A stretch of 64,000 nucleotides of DNA, taken from contig NZ_QGDQ01000019.1 in assembly GCF_003149145.1 (NCBI RefSeq), forward strand, positions 41,507 to 105,506. Reading direction: 5' to 3'. Made by a program: the position numbers and the translations under genes. This document shows, piece by piece, positions 1 to 7,999 of the stretch; position 1 is the first letter of the stretch; every line of letters starts with the position of its first letter. The notes under the pieces are model-generated. The model searched no databases. It had not been told where the DNA came from and was given only the letters and a program-made list of their open reading frames with translations. Source of the stretch: Quadrisphaera granulorum (GTDB lineage Bacteria; Actinomycetota; Actinomycetes; Actinomycetales; Quadrisphaeraceae).

Positions 1-445
1 CTGCCCTGCACGCCCTCGCGCACTGCAGCGAGCTGCGCAGCGTGGTCGAAGCCAGGGTGCTTGCTCCTGTTGCCGCAGTCCCCTCCCCTGCAAACCACCA
101 CCATGGCCTGCTCGGGGGCCGATCCGCTGGGTGCGACCGGCTGGGCTCGACGGCGACCTCGTCTGGGCAGGAACGGCTCCTCGTTCGCACGACGTGCTGA
201 CTGCTCCGCACACCGCGGTGACGCCATCGTCACTCACCCTGGCCGGAGCCTTCCCAGGGGCTCGCTCCAGTCGACGGGATGACCTCCTCGCCAGGACCCC
301 ACCTCGGAGCCGGCACTGCACGCTGTGGGGGCGTCGCCGGCTGGTGGCTGCCACACAGACACCTCCTCTCACCCGGGTCGGCGCACGACCGCGTCGCTGG
401 ATGCGTCTCCTGAAGTGGATCCGCAGCTACCTCCGCCTGTGCCGA
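1..445. other. Stretch without a recognisable gene
   Basis: No reading frame here has a convincing start, ribosome-binding site or recognisable protein. The open frames on both strands are short and arginine/proline-rich, as expected from chance in very GC-rich DNA. It lies inside the presumed integrative element, downstream of the minus-strand operon that ends at 446, so it may hold that operon's terminator or gene debris. Confidence 0.4.
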
Positions 446-1075
446 TCAACCGGCCAAGGCAAGGAGGGAGAGGACGGCGGCGCCGAGCACCGATCCCGCC
501 GTCACCTGCGCCGGGGTGTGATCTCCCAGCACGACGCGCCCCCACGAGACCATGACCACCGCAACTCCGGCCGAAAGCGCCCAGGGGCCTAGGACGACGA
601 CGAGCGCAGCCACTGTCCCAGCCGCCACCGCAGAGTGCATCGAGATCTTCCAGTGCTTGGAGATCACCAGGCAGGCAAGGACGAGGAGCACCTCGCCCAC
701 CAGCAGCCAGACCAGCAGCGCCGGCGCCCCCAGGAGAACGAGCACCGAGATGCCGGCCGCCAGACACAGCAGGACGGCGACCAGGACCTTCGGGCGGTCC
801 TCGCGCCGGGACACGTGCCTGTCGGTCGCTCCGCCGGTGCGGATGAGCCAGGCGATGTAGGCGTAGGGCAGCCCGATGGCGAAGACGGCACCCAGCAGCC
901 CCAGGCCCGCGCCGCGCCACGCGTTCGTGTCGCTGAGCGCCCCGATGGCCACCGGGCAGATCACGCCGACGACTGAGGGGGCCAGCAGCTCGGTGAACAC
1001 CCTCGCCAGCCGGAGGCGAAGACCACCGCTCACGCCGGTGGAGGTCCTCGTCTGGACGTCCACCTGGTCGGTCAT
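446..1075 (-). CDS. PAP2-like integral membrane phosphatase family protein
   Basis: The 209-residue protein has about six hydrophobic segments. Three spaced motifs resemble the PAP2 phosphatase family: a basic patch ending in RP (about residues 86-95), SMHS (145-148, in place of PSGH) and SWGRVVLGDH (177-186). Family members remove phosphate from lipid phosphates at the membrane; the substrate here is unknown. The ATG at 1075 overlaps the stop of the upstream gene in an ATGA arrangement, which fixes this start over a longer upstream frame. It is the last gene of a four-gene minus-strand operon with an XRE regulator, an ImmA/IrrE protease and a DUF6545-type protein. The second motif is non-canonical, so catalytic activity is uncertain. 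Confidence 0.7.
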   Translation of the reverse strand: MTDQVDVQTRTSTGVSGGLRLRLARVFTELLAPSVVGVICPVAIGALSDTNAWRGAGLGLLGAVFAIGLPYAYIAWLIRTGGATDRHVSRREDRPKVLVAVLLCLAAGISVLVLLGAPALLVWLLVGEVLLVLACLVISKHWKISMHSAVAAGTVAALVVVLGPWALSAGVAVVMVSWGRVVLGDHTPAQVTAGSVLGAAVLSLLALAG

Positions 1076-2319
1076 CGCGTGGCCTCCTTCCGCTGGTCCT
1101 TGACGTGTCGGCGCGCCTGCCTTCGGCGCACCCGGTACCGATTGGCCACCTTGGCCCACCACGCCACTTCCTGCTCGACGGTCGCTGCCGTCGGAGGCAC
1201 CGGGATCGTCTCCTTCGGCATCGGCGCCCCCGCGGACTCGGCCACGACGACCTCAGCCAGTGCCGTTGCCGCCCGGTCGGCTTCGATGGCGGAGGCGTCG
1301 GGCGAGGCCATGGCCGCGGGCGTCACCGGCCTGACGGTCACGGAGCGTCCGCCCAGGATGCGCACGGCGTCGAGCAGCTCGATGACGCGCCGGTAGAGCC
1401 GCCACGCGCCGGTGCGAACGGCCAGCACCTCCCGAACCGGCCCCGGGTCGGGCTCCATGGCGACGCTAGGACGCAGGCGCACCAGGTCCCTCCACAGCGG
1501 GTACAGGCGGATGCTCTTGGTGTGGGCCGTCAGCCCGTCTGAGGCCGCACGTGCTCGGGCCACAGCGGCGAGCCACAGGGTGCCCGCGACCAGCAGGATG
1601 CTGGCGGCCGCAGCGAGGACCGCGCCCGGCCAGGCCAGCGCCTCCAGCACTCCGGAGCGGTCCGCGCTGAGCGCCCCCAGCCCGATCAGGCGCAGCACCA
1701 CGTAGAGGCAGCCCGCTGCGGCGCCGAGGGTGATCAGCCAGCCGCTGGTCGCCAGCCGACCGGTCATGGTCGCCCGCATCCGCCAGCCGAGCCGCAGCAG
1801 CTCGGCGAAGGCGCCGCCGACGAAGGCGACGAAGACCAGCGTGTACACCTGCACCGCGGGATCGCTAGCGAAGGTCACCATGTAGGAGCGCACCTGCTGC
1901 CCCTGCGGGCCGAGGGCGAAGCAGGTCCAGAGGATGACGACGGCGACCGCCAGCCACGTCCGCCGTCGCCTGGTCCAGCCCGATCGCCATCGATGTGTGG
2001 CGAATCCGCCGACGCCGACGCCGGCGCGGACGGCGAAGTGACCCACCATCGCCAGGATGCCGACGGCGCAGGCCATCAGAGCGGTGCGGGCGATGGGCTC
2101 GCCGATGTTCGCCACCCCCGTCAGTCGCGCCAGTGCCGCGTAGATCGGAGAGACCAGCGCCGTCGTCCCCACTGCCAGACCCGACAGCGCGACGGCCAGG
2201 CCCTGGCGGTCGCGGCGGCTCCCGGGGAGCAGGTCGCGGGCGCGCAGCAGCGCGGCGACGCCGACGAAGGCGGCCACTGCGGGGATGGCGTACGTCGAGA
2301 CGACGTCGGCCAGGTTCAC
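1072..2319 (-). CDS. Multi-pass membrane protein, MAB_1171c / DUF6545-type
   Basis: The 415-residue protein has about seven to eight hydrophobic segments in residues 1-260, then a soluble tail containing LYPLWRDLVRLRP. That motif is typical of the actinobacterial MAB_1171c family of putative transporters (DUF6545). Its function is not established. The GTG start overlaps the end of the ImmA/IrrE protease gene by 4 bases, so translation is probably coupled. In many actinobacteria this family sits beside an XRE regulator and an ImmA/IrrE protease, exactly as here. The family assignment comes from the motif and the context rather than a search. Confidence 0.72.
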   Translation of the reverse strand: MNLADVVSTYAIPAVAAFVGVAALLRARDLLPGSRRDRQGLAVALSGLAVGTTALVSPIYAALARLTGVANIGEPIARTALMACAVGILAMVGHFAVRAGVGVGGFATHRWRSGWTRRRRTWLAVAVVILWTCFALGPQGQQVRSYMVTFASDPAVQVYTLVFVAFVGGAFAELLRLGWRMRATMTGRLATSGWLITLGAAAGCLYVVLRLIGLGALSADRSGVLEALAWPGAVLAAAASILLVAGTLWLAAVARARAASDGLTAHTKSIRLYPLWRDLVRLRPSVAMEPDPGPVREVLAVRTGAWRLYRRVIELLDAVRILGGRSVTVRPVTPAAMASPDASAIEADRAATALAEVVVAESAGAPMPKETIPVPPTAATVEQEVAWWAKVANRYRVRRRQARRHVKDQRKEATR

Positions 2320-2843
2320 CGGGCGTCTCGGCGGCGGGAGCCGAAGGTGGCGGTGAGGTCCGCTGCCTGGCGGCGAGCTTCAGCAGGCAGCGCAGCGAGG
2401 TCGTCGGCCGCGGGGCGGGCGGACAGCTGCAGCAGCATGGAGGCGAACACCTCGGCCTCGCGCTCCTCAGCCTCGCTGTACTCCTTGCGCGCCAGCATCC
2501 GACGCACCCGCGACGGGTCCAGGAGAGGGAACAGGGCTTTGAGGACGTCCGGAGCGAGCACCTCGTCGTGACCGTGGCCGAAGGCGATGTGCGCGAGCTC
2601 GTGGGCGATGACGTGCTCCAGGTGCACACCTGTCAGCGCGTCGTCGAAGAAGACGACGTCAATGTCATCCAGGCCGACCCAGAACCCCGACATCTCCCCG
2701 AGGCGCGGGTGCGCCATGAGGCGGATGGGTCGGCCGCGCAGATGTCTGAGCTGCTCAGCGAGCTGCTCGACGCTGGTGGGTCCGTCGATGCCGAGGTCGT
2801 CCAGCATCCGGACACAACGAGCACGCACGACGCTCAGCCGCAC
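2316..2843 (-). CDS. ImmA/IrrE-family metallo-endopeptidase
   Basis: This 175-residue protein carries the zinc-protease motif HELAH at about residues 90-94, followed by FGHG, as in ImmA of ICEBs1 and IrrE of Deinococcus. Those enzymes cleave or inactivate XRE-type repressors to switch on mobile-element or stress genes. The gene begins with GTG 12 bases downstream of the XRE gene and overlaps the next gene by 4 bases. The likely substrate is the XRE regulator encoded directly upstream; this pairing is inferred from context. Residues 135-160 are alanine-rich and without recognisable motif. Confidence 0.85.
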   Translation of the reverse strand: MRLSVVRARCVRMLDDLGIDGPTSVEQLAEQLRHLRGRPIRLMAHPRLGEMSGFWVGLDDIDVVFFDDALTGVHLEHVIAHELAHIAFGHGHDEVLAPDVLKALFPLLDPSRVRRMLARKEYSEAEEREAEVFASMLLQLSARPAADDLAALPAEARRQAADLTATFGSRRRDAR

Positions 2844-2855
2844 CCGGCCACCCCC

Positions 2856-3386
2856 TCACCCGGGGGTGCGACTGCCCTTCGTCCGACCCTCGGGCGCAGA
2901 TCCGGCGTCGGAGCCGTCCGCACCGTCGGGGAGGCCCTCAAGGGCACGCACCCGTTCGATCATGTCCACGATGGTCCCGAGGCTCTCCGAGGAGAGACCT
3001 GACGCCCTCATGGCGATCTTGCGTACCCCGGCGTCACGCATGGCCGCAACCACAGCGAGCTGCTCGTTGACGGCCTGGGAGACCTCGTCGTCGAAGAAGT
3101 AGGCCGCCGGAACCCCGAAGAACGACGCCAGCGCCTCGAGGTGCTTCATGGTCGGGTTGTCGCGCTTGCCGTTGCGGAGCATCCAGACGTACGCAGCGCT
3201 GATGGTCGGTCCCCCAGCGTCACGGATCTCGCTGGCGACCTGCTCGTAGGTGTACTCGCCACGCGAGGAGCGGACGGTCCGGAACAGGTGGTCGACCTTC
3301 TCAGCCAAGGTCCGCGAAGATCCCCCGTTCGGAGCAGCCTCGTCCGCGGTGACATCGACGTCGGTGTCGACCGCATCCTCGGCCAC
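2856..3386 (-). CDS. XRE-family helix-turn-helix regulator (EspR-like)
   Basis: The 176-residue protein has an acidic disordered N-terminus. A helix-turn-helix domain follows at about residues 28-90, including YTYEQVASEIRDAGGPTISAAYVWMLRNGKRDNP and FFGVPAAYFFDD. The pattern matches the XRE domain of actinobacterial EspR-like regulators. The C-terminal region (about 95-150) is helical and may mediate dimerisation. It is the first gene of the minus-strand operon with the ImmA/IrrE protease, so it probably represses the operon, or the element, until cleaved. A CATCA-N4-TGATG inverted repeat at 3483-3496 is a candidate operator. The start is GTG at 3386. Confidence 0.82.
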   Translation of the reverse strand: MAEDAVDTDVDVTADEAAPNGGSSRTLAEKVDHLFRTVRSSRGEYTYEQVASEIRDAGGPTISAAYVWMLRNGKRDNPTMKHLEALASFFGVPAAYFFDDEVSQAVNEQLAVVAAMRDAGVRKIAMRASGLSSESLGTIVDMIERVRALEGLPDGADGSDAGSAPEGRTKGSRTPG

Positions 3387-3445
3387 GTCTCGCCCCTCTC
3401 AGCCCTGCGACGGCGCACGGGCGCACTGGTCGTGCGCCCCGCGTC

Positions 3446-3473
3446 TTGACAGCGGTTCATCTGGGCTTAGCAT
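3446..3473 (+). promoter_or_regulatory. Candidate vegetative promoter TTGACA-N16-TAGCAT
   Basis: TTGACA (3446-3451) and TAGCAT (3468-3473) are separated by 16 bases and point towards the secreted ARB_07466-type protein and integration genes. The region is less GC-rich than its surroundings. No start site is known. Confidence 0.4.
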
Positions 3474-3480
3474 CTGGAGC

Positions 3481-3503
3481 GTCATCACAACTGATGTAAA
3501 TGA
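3481..3503. promoter_or_regulatory. Inverted repeat, candidate operator of the XRE regulator
   Basis: CATCA (3483-3487) and TGATG (3492-3496) form an inverted repeat nested inside GTCAT (3481-3485) and ATGAC (3499-3503). It lies just after the candidate plus-strand promoter and upstream of the divergent XRE gene, a usual place for a repressor site. Assignment is inference. Confidence 0.35.
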
Positions 3504-3665
3504 CGGGGAGCCGGACACCTACCCGGAGCGCCGGTTCGCACCGCCACCCCTGCATCCACACCCGCCGACGAGACGCCGGTGGGCATCGATCCATCCACAG
3601 TGCCGCCTCTGCGCAGATGCGTCGAGAGCGGCACCTCAAGGCTAGCCGCATGGGGGTGACCGACC

Positions 3666-4253
3666 GTGAGTACAGCGACCACCTCGACGACGACGTGGGC
3701 CGCCGCAGCGGCGCTCGGCCTCATCTCCATGGTCGTCCTGATCGGCGGGGTGATGAGCCAGGACGCTGCGCAGGTGGACGGCCCGCCCGCAGGGATGGTT
3801 TCCGACACCGGCGACGCCGCTGCCTTCACCGGCGCGAGCGGCGGCTGCACCGTCTCCGATCCCACGGGGACCGGTGGCTGCGTCACCCCGGCCACGGCGT
3901 GGCTCCTGCAGCAGGCCGGCGCGCACTTCGGCCGACAGCCGACCAGCTGCTGGGACGCCCACGCCTGGAACCCGACGTCCGACCACCCCGAGGGCCGCGG
4001 CTGCGACGTCACCTTCGGGACAGCTGGCCGCTTTCCCGGCGAGGCCGACAAGGCGGCCGGCTGGACCTTCGCCACGTGGCTCGTGTCGAACGCGAAGGCG
4101 CTGCGGGTCTCCTACGTCATCTGGCAGGGCCAGATCTGGTCGACCGCTCGCTCCGACGAGGGCTGGCGCACCTACACCGGCGGAGGCGTCTACGACCCGA
4201 CGAGCCCGGTCGGTGGCCACTACGACCACGTCCACGTGTCGGTGCTGCCGTGA
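3666..4253 (+). CDS. Secreted ARB_07466 C-terminal-domain protein (peptidase M15-like fold)
   Basis: The 195-residue protein starts with GTG at 3666. An N-terminal hydrophobic segment (about residues 11-30) is a signal or anchor. Residues 75-195 show SDHPEGRGCDVTFG and YDHVHVS, the metal-binding pattern of the ARB_07466 domain, which is related to D,D-carboxypeptidases. Such domains are common on actinobacterial integrative elements, often within cell-wall hydrolases that help conjugation. Here the domain stands alone without the usual lytic transglycosylase part. The excisionase gene follows 53 bases downstream, so it may be part of the transfer or integration module. The exact reaction is not known. 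Confidence 0.72.
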   Translation: MSTATTSTTTWAAAAALGLISMVVLIGGVMSQDAAQVDGPPAGMVSDTGDAAAFTGASGGCTVSDPTGTGGCVTPATAWLLQQAGAHFGRQPTSCWDAHAWNPTSDHPEGRGCDVTFGTAGRFPGEADKAAGWTFATWLVSNAKALRVSYVIWQGQIWSTARSDEGWRTYTGGGVYDPTSPVGGHYDHVHVSVLP

Positions 4254-4306
4254 ACGCTGCTCCCCCACCCGGCCCACGACCAAGGGCGCGCATCCCAGGA
4301 GTTCCG

Positions 4307-4516
4307 ATGTCCACTCTCCAGCTCTCCCATGAGGACCTGCAGGTCCTGCCACCGCTGGTCAACGTGCCGACCGCAGCCGCCGCTCTCGGCATCAGCCGCT
4401 CGACGGCCTACGAGCTCATCAGGACCGGCGGATGGCCGACGCCGGTCCTGCACCTCGGAACGGTCATCCGGATTCCGTCCCGCGACCTCAAGAGGCTGAT
4501 CGGCCTCGAGCCGTGA
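4307..4516 (+). CDS. xis: Excisionase-like helix-turn-helix protein
   Basis: This 69-residue protein contains NVPTAAAALGISRSTAYELI and then PTPVLHLGTVIRIPSRDLKRL. That is the MerR-like winged helix of HTH_17 excisionases and of directionality factors of actinobacterial integrative elements. It starts at ATG 4307. Its stop overlaps the GTG start of the integrase in a GTGA arrangement, the standard xis-int order. It probably binds near the attachment site and biases the integrase towards excision, and it may also act as a repressor. Position and size both support the call. Confidence 0.82.
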   Translation: MSTLQLSHEDLQVLPPLVNVPTAAAALGISRSTAYELIRTGGWPTPVLHLGTVIRIPSRDLKRLIGLEP

Positions 4517-5712
4517 AGGAGGGCACTGTCCGACCACGACACACCCGGCAGTGCCCGGCGGCTGTCGACGGTCGTAGACCACCGCACCGTTGCCGCGGCG
4601 GCTGGGAGTACGTGGTGGACCTCGGATCCGACTCGACAGGGCGCCGTCGGCAGACGACGAAGGCTGGCTTCCCCACCAGGGCGGCCGCGAGCAAGGCCCT
4701 GCGCGAGCTGACGAAGACGCTGGCCAGCGACGTCCAGATCACCGAGACGACCGTTTCGGACTACTTGGCCACGTGGTTGCTCAGCAAGCACTCCCTCCGA
4801 CCCACGACGCGGGCGATGTATGAAGACCTCGCCCGTCTGTACATCACCCCGCACATCGGCGGCGTCCAGCTCGTCGAGCTCCGAGCCCACCACCTCGACC
4901 GCATGTACGTCGCCATCTCCATCGGCGTCCGCGGCAAGGCGCTCAGTCCAGCGACCATCCGGCGCATCCACGCAGTGCTCCGCTCAGCGCTCAACAGCGC
5001 CGTCCGGCGACGACTCCTTCCCTACAACCCCGCCGACCACATCGAGCTGGCTCCCGAGAACCCCAAGCGCCCCAAGCCCTGGACCGCCGACGAGTGCCTG
5101 CGCTTCCTCGCCGCCATCCGCGAGGACCGCCTCTACCCGCTCTACCGCCTCTACCTCTTCACCGGCCTGCGCCGCGGAGAGGGCCTCGGGCTGCGCTGGG
5201 ACGATGTCGACCTCGACGAGAAGGCCCTCTGGGTCAGCGAGCAGATCACCGAGGTCGCTGGCAAGGCCACCGTCGGCTCCCCCAAGACCCGCCGCAGCGT
5301 CCGCAGGGTCGCTCTCGACGAGACGACCGTCCAGATGCTCCGTGAGCACCACGAGGCGCAGCTGGCCGAGCGGAAGGCCTGGCAGCAGCTCGCGGCGCCC
5401 CACGGGCGTGTCTTCACGCGCGAGGACGGCACCTCCTACCGACCGGAGTACGTCACCAAGCACTTCGGCGCCCTCGTGCGGGCCACCGGGATGCGGCAGG
5501 TGCGGCTGCACGACCTGCGACACACCAGCGCCAGCCTGGCACTCAAAGCCGGCGTCCCCATGAAGGTCGTCTCCGACCGCCTCGGCCACTCCACGATCGC
5601 GGTCACCGCGAACCTCTACACCCACGTCTACGACGACGTGGCGCACGACGGCGCCGACCGCATCGCAGCCCTGCTCGCCGACAAGCCCGCGACAGATGTG
5701 AGCGAAATGTGA
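4513..5712 (+). CDS. int: Tyrosine site-specific integrase
   Basis: The 399-residue recombinase has an N-terminal AP2-like arm-binding region (about 10-60), a SAM-like core-binding domain (about 75-165) and a catalytic domain. Catalytic residues are visible: Arg220 in TGLRRGEGLGLRW, His333 and Arg336 in HDLRHT, His359 in LGHS and Tyr369 in LYTHV. The GTG at 4513 overlaps the excisionase stop by 4 bases and is preferred to an upstream ATG inside that gene. A terminator follows at 5765 and a tRNA-Arg gene at 5824. This is the standard layout of an element integrated at the 3' end of a tRNA gene, so the element should extend to the left, beyond this window. Confidence 0.93.
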   Translation: MKEGTVRPRHTRQCPAAVDGRRPPHRCRGGWEYVVDLGSDSTGRRRQTTKAGFPTRAAASKALRELTKTLASDVQITETTVSDYLATWLLSKHSLRPTTRAMYEDLARLYITPHIGGVQLVELRAHHLDRMYVAISIGVRGKALSPATIRRIHAVLRSALNSAVRRRLLPYNPADHIELAPENPKRPKPWTADECLRFLAAIREDRLYPLYRLYLFTGLRRGEGLGLRWDDVDLDEKALWVSEQITEVAGKATVGSPKTRRSVRRVALDETTVQMLREHHEAQLAERKAWQQLAAPHGRVFTREDGTSYRPEYVTKHFGALVRATGMRQVRLHDLRHTSASLALKAGVPMKVVSDRLGHSTIAVTANLYTHVYDDVAHDGADRIAALLADKPATDVSEM

Positions 5713-5764
5713 GCGCAGGACACGCTCCAGCGCCCCTCCGGGGCGGTCGGGCTCCACCACACAA

Positions 5765-5802
5765 GAAGCCCCCTCACAACGTCTCCGCTGTTCAGGGGCT
5801 TC
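5765..5802 (+). terminator. Intrinsic terminator after int
   Basis: GAAGCCCC (5765-5772) pairs with GGGGCTTC (5795-5802) around a 22-base loop. It lies between the integrase stop and the tRNA gene. The following tract is only weakly T-rich, as is common in actinobacteria. Confidence 0.6.
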
Positions 5803-5823
5803 GTGCGTCGCTGTCTCAACGAG

Positions 5824-5896
5824 CGCGCCCGGCAGGACTCGAACCTGCAACCTTCTGATCCGTAGTCAGATGCTCTATCCGTTGAGCTACGGGCGC
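5824..5896 (-). tRNA. tRNA-Arg (anticodon ACG)
   Basis: The minus strand folds as a cloverleaf. The acceptor stem pairs GCGCCCG with CGGGCGC, the anticodon stem TCTGA/TCAGA encloses CTACGGA (anticodon ACG), and the T arm carries GGTTCGAATCC. No CCA is encoded. Its 3' end faces the integrase gene, so it is the probable chromosomal attachment site of the element to the left. Confidence 0.95.
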
Positions 5897-6149
5897 TGGA
5901 GTGCGGAGAGAACGTTACCCGACGCCGGGCAGTGCTCGCGAACGGGTAGTGCCGTCGGCCCCTCGGATGGGCGCCAGAGCCACCTCGACCGGCGAGTGAC
6001 GTGAAATCGCTCGTCGGCGCTGGGGGCCGCGCGAGGTGAACGTGATGTGGCGCTCACGTGCTTGATCGTGCCGGGTGTGGGGCGGGGGCGATCAACGGCA
6101 TGACGTGCGCGCTTTGGCGGACTCGTGCCGCGTGGGTGAGGCTCGAGCG

Positions 6150-7730
6150 ATGCATCACCGCCCGTCGTCCACCGTCCTGGCTGCGGGAGCCGTGGCGCTG
6201 GCGCTGGCCCTGGCGGGATGCACCGCGGACAGTCCGTCGCCGGCAACGAGCTCGCCCGCGAATGCCTCGACGACGCAAGCCGCCCCCGCGGACGGCGACG
6301 GCCACGCGGTCGCGGCAGTGCCCGCTCGGGCCACCACGCTGGTCAGCGGCACCTCGGCGGACGCGCTCGCCGCGGGCACCAGCGCGGCGCTGTTCACCAG
6401 CGCGACCCGCGCCCTCTTCGCCGGGTCCGACGACGTCGCCGCGCAGTCCACCGCCGCGGCCGCCGCCGAGCGCCTCCGGATCCCCGTCCTGGTCACCGGC
6501 GACTCCGGCGCGCAGGAGATCAGCCGCCTCGGCGCCCAGGTGGTGCCGGTGGGCGCACAGGCGCAGGAGTGGGCCTCTCAACGCGGGCTCGTCGTCGCCG
6601 ACGACGCCGCCACGCTGCTCCTCGACGCTCAGAAGGAGGACGCTCAGAAGGAGCAGGACGACGACGGCGACGCGCCAGCCGCGAGCACTGCCACGCCGAC
6701 CGCCGTCGTCCTCACCACCGGCGCCCCGCAGGACGCCACAGCGGTGGCCACCGCTGCGGCCGCCGGCGCCAGCGCCGTGATCCTGCCGGGCGGTGACCCG
6801 CGGGCCGACGGCGCGCTGGTGGAGCAACTCGGGAAAGCGCCGCAGGTGCCCGTCGTCGCCCTGGGAGACGCCTTCGGGCCTGCCGACCGGCTGGAGCAGC
6901 GCCTGGGCGTGGTCCGCACGGGCGTGCAGATCCCCGCGCCGGAGGGCTTGGGCGGGCAGCTTCCGCTGGCAGGCCGGCGCCTTGTGGCGCTGTACGGGCA
7001 CCCGGGCACCCCGAGCCTGGGCGTGCTCGGCGAGCAGGACGACGACGCGACCATCGCCCGCGCGCAGCAGGTCGCCCAGCAGTACGCGGGGCTGGATGCG
7101 CTGGCGCCCGCCCCGGCGCTCGAGGTCATCGCCACGGTGGCGAGCAGCTCCCCGGGGTCGGACGGTGACTACTCCACCGAGACGCCCGTCGCCGAGCTGC
7201 GCCCCCTGGTGGACCGGGCGCTAGCGGCCGGACTGCAGGTGGTGATCGACCTGCAGCCGGGCCGCGCGACCTTCCTGGAGCAGGCGAAGGCGTACGAGGA
7301 GCTGCTGGCGCTGCCGGGGGTCGGTCTGGCGCTCGATCCGGAGTGGCGACTGGCGCCCGGGCAGCAGCACCTGGACCAGATCGGCAGCGTCTCGGCCGCA
7401 GAGGTCGACGAGACGTCGGCGTGGTTGGCGCAGCTCGTCCGCGAGCGCCAGCTGCCGCAGAAGGTGTTCCTCCTGCACCAGTTCAGGACGTCGATGGTCA
7501 CCGGCAGGGCGTCGTTGGACACCAGCCACGACGAGCTGGTCTTCGTCGTGCACGCCGACGGCGCCGGCGCGCCGGGCGAGAAGGAAGCCACCTACCGGGC
7601 GCTGCAGGCGGGGGCACCGCAGGGCGTGGTGTGGGGGTGGAAGAACTTCTACGACGAGGACTCCCCCACGTTCACGCCGCAGCAGACGGTGGCGGAGCAA
7701 CCGAGCCCGGTGTTCGTCAGCTACCAGTGA
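6150..7730 (+). CDS. Secreted lipoprotein of unknown function
   Basis: The 526-residue protein begins with a lipoprotein signal peptide, with lipobox LALAGC at about residues 20-25, then a disordered alanine/serine linker. Residues 55-230 resemble an alternating alpha/beta domain (LVSGTSADALAAGT, LFAGSDDV, IPVLVTG) somewhat like cell-wall-binding repeats. Residues 255-526 look like a TIM-barrel-type domain (VVIDLQPGR, LDPEWRLAPGQ, VFLLHQF). Actinobacteria often carry this combination, but I do not recognise a defined activity. The start at ATG 6150 places the signal peptide at the N-terminus; a longer upstream frame would bury it. A strong terminator follows at 7738. Confidence 0.75.
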   Translation: MHHRPSSTVLAAGAVALALALAGCTADSPSPATSSPANASTTQAAPADGDGHAVAAVPARATTLVSGTSADALAAGTSAALFTSATRALFAGSDDVAAQSTAAAAAERLRIPVLVTGDSGAQEISRLGAQVVPVGAQAQEWASQRGLVVADDAATLLLDAQKEDAQKEQDDDGDAPAASTATPTAVVLTTGAPQDATAVATAAAAGASAVILPGGDPRADGALVEQLGKAPQVPVVALGDAFGPADRLEQRLGVVRTGVQIPAPEGLGGQLPLAGRRLVALYGHPGTPSLGVLGEQDDDATIARAQQVAQQYAGLDALAPAPALEVIATVASSSPGSDGDYSTETPVAELRPLVDRALAAGLQVVIDLQPGRATFLEQAKAYEELLALPGVGLALDPEWRLAPGQQHLDQIGSVSAAEVDETSAWLAQLVRERQLPQKVFLLHQFRTSMVTGRASLDTSHDELVFVVHADGAGAPGEKEATYRALQAGAPQGVVWGWKNFYDEDSPTFTPQQTVAEQPSPVFVSYQ

Positions 7731-7737
7731 GACGCAC

Positions 7738-7770
7738 GAAGGCCCCGGCTCGCAGGGAGCCGGGGCCTTC
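7738..7770 (+). terminator. Intrinsic terminator after the lipoprotein gene
   Basis: GAAGGCCCCGGCTC (7738-7751) is perfectly complementary to GAGCCGGGGCCTTC (7757-7770), giving a 14-bp stem with a 5-base loop. It can act in both directions and also sits downstream of the minus-strand tRNA-Ser. Confidence 0.85.
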
Positions 7771-7784
7771 ACGCACCCGAAGGG

Positions 7785-7875
7785 CGGAGGTGGCGGGATT
7801 TGAACCCGCGATGGGCTTTAACACCCAAACCCGCTTAGCAGGCGGGCGCCATAGACCGGACTAGGCGACACCTCC
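7785..7875 (-). tRNA. tRNA-Ser (anticodon GCT)
   Basis: This 91-base tRNA has a long variable arm, as expected for serine. The acceptor stem pairs GGAGGTG with CACCTCC, the anticodon stem CCCGC/GCGGG encloses CTGCTAA (anticodon GCT), and the T arm is CGCGGGTTCAAATCCCGCC. No CCA is encoded. Confidence 0.95.
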
Positions 7876-7999
7876 TTGCGCCACGGGAACACGCGTCGCC
7901 GCGCTGCGCACCCGTGAGCGCCCCCTCACCCTACGCCGTCCTCGTCGTCCGCGTGCAGCACTCCCCAGGAACAGGTGCTGCAATGGACGGCAGCAGGGA

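Noticed and set aside
61..592. Overlapping plus-strand frames of 73 to 153 codons near the left edge
   Set aside because: They are Arg/Pro-rich, lack ribosome-binding sites and resemble no family; chance frames in GC-rich DNA.
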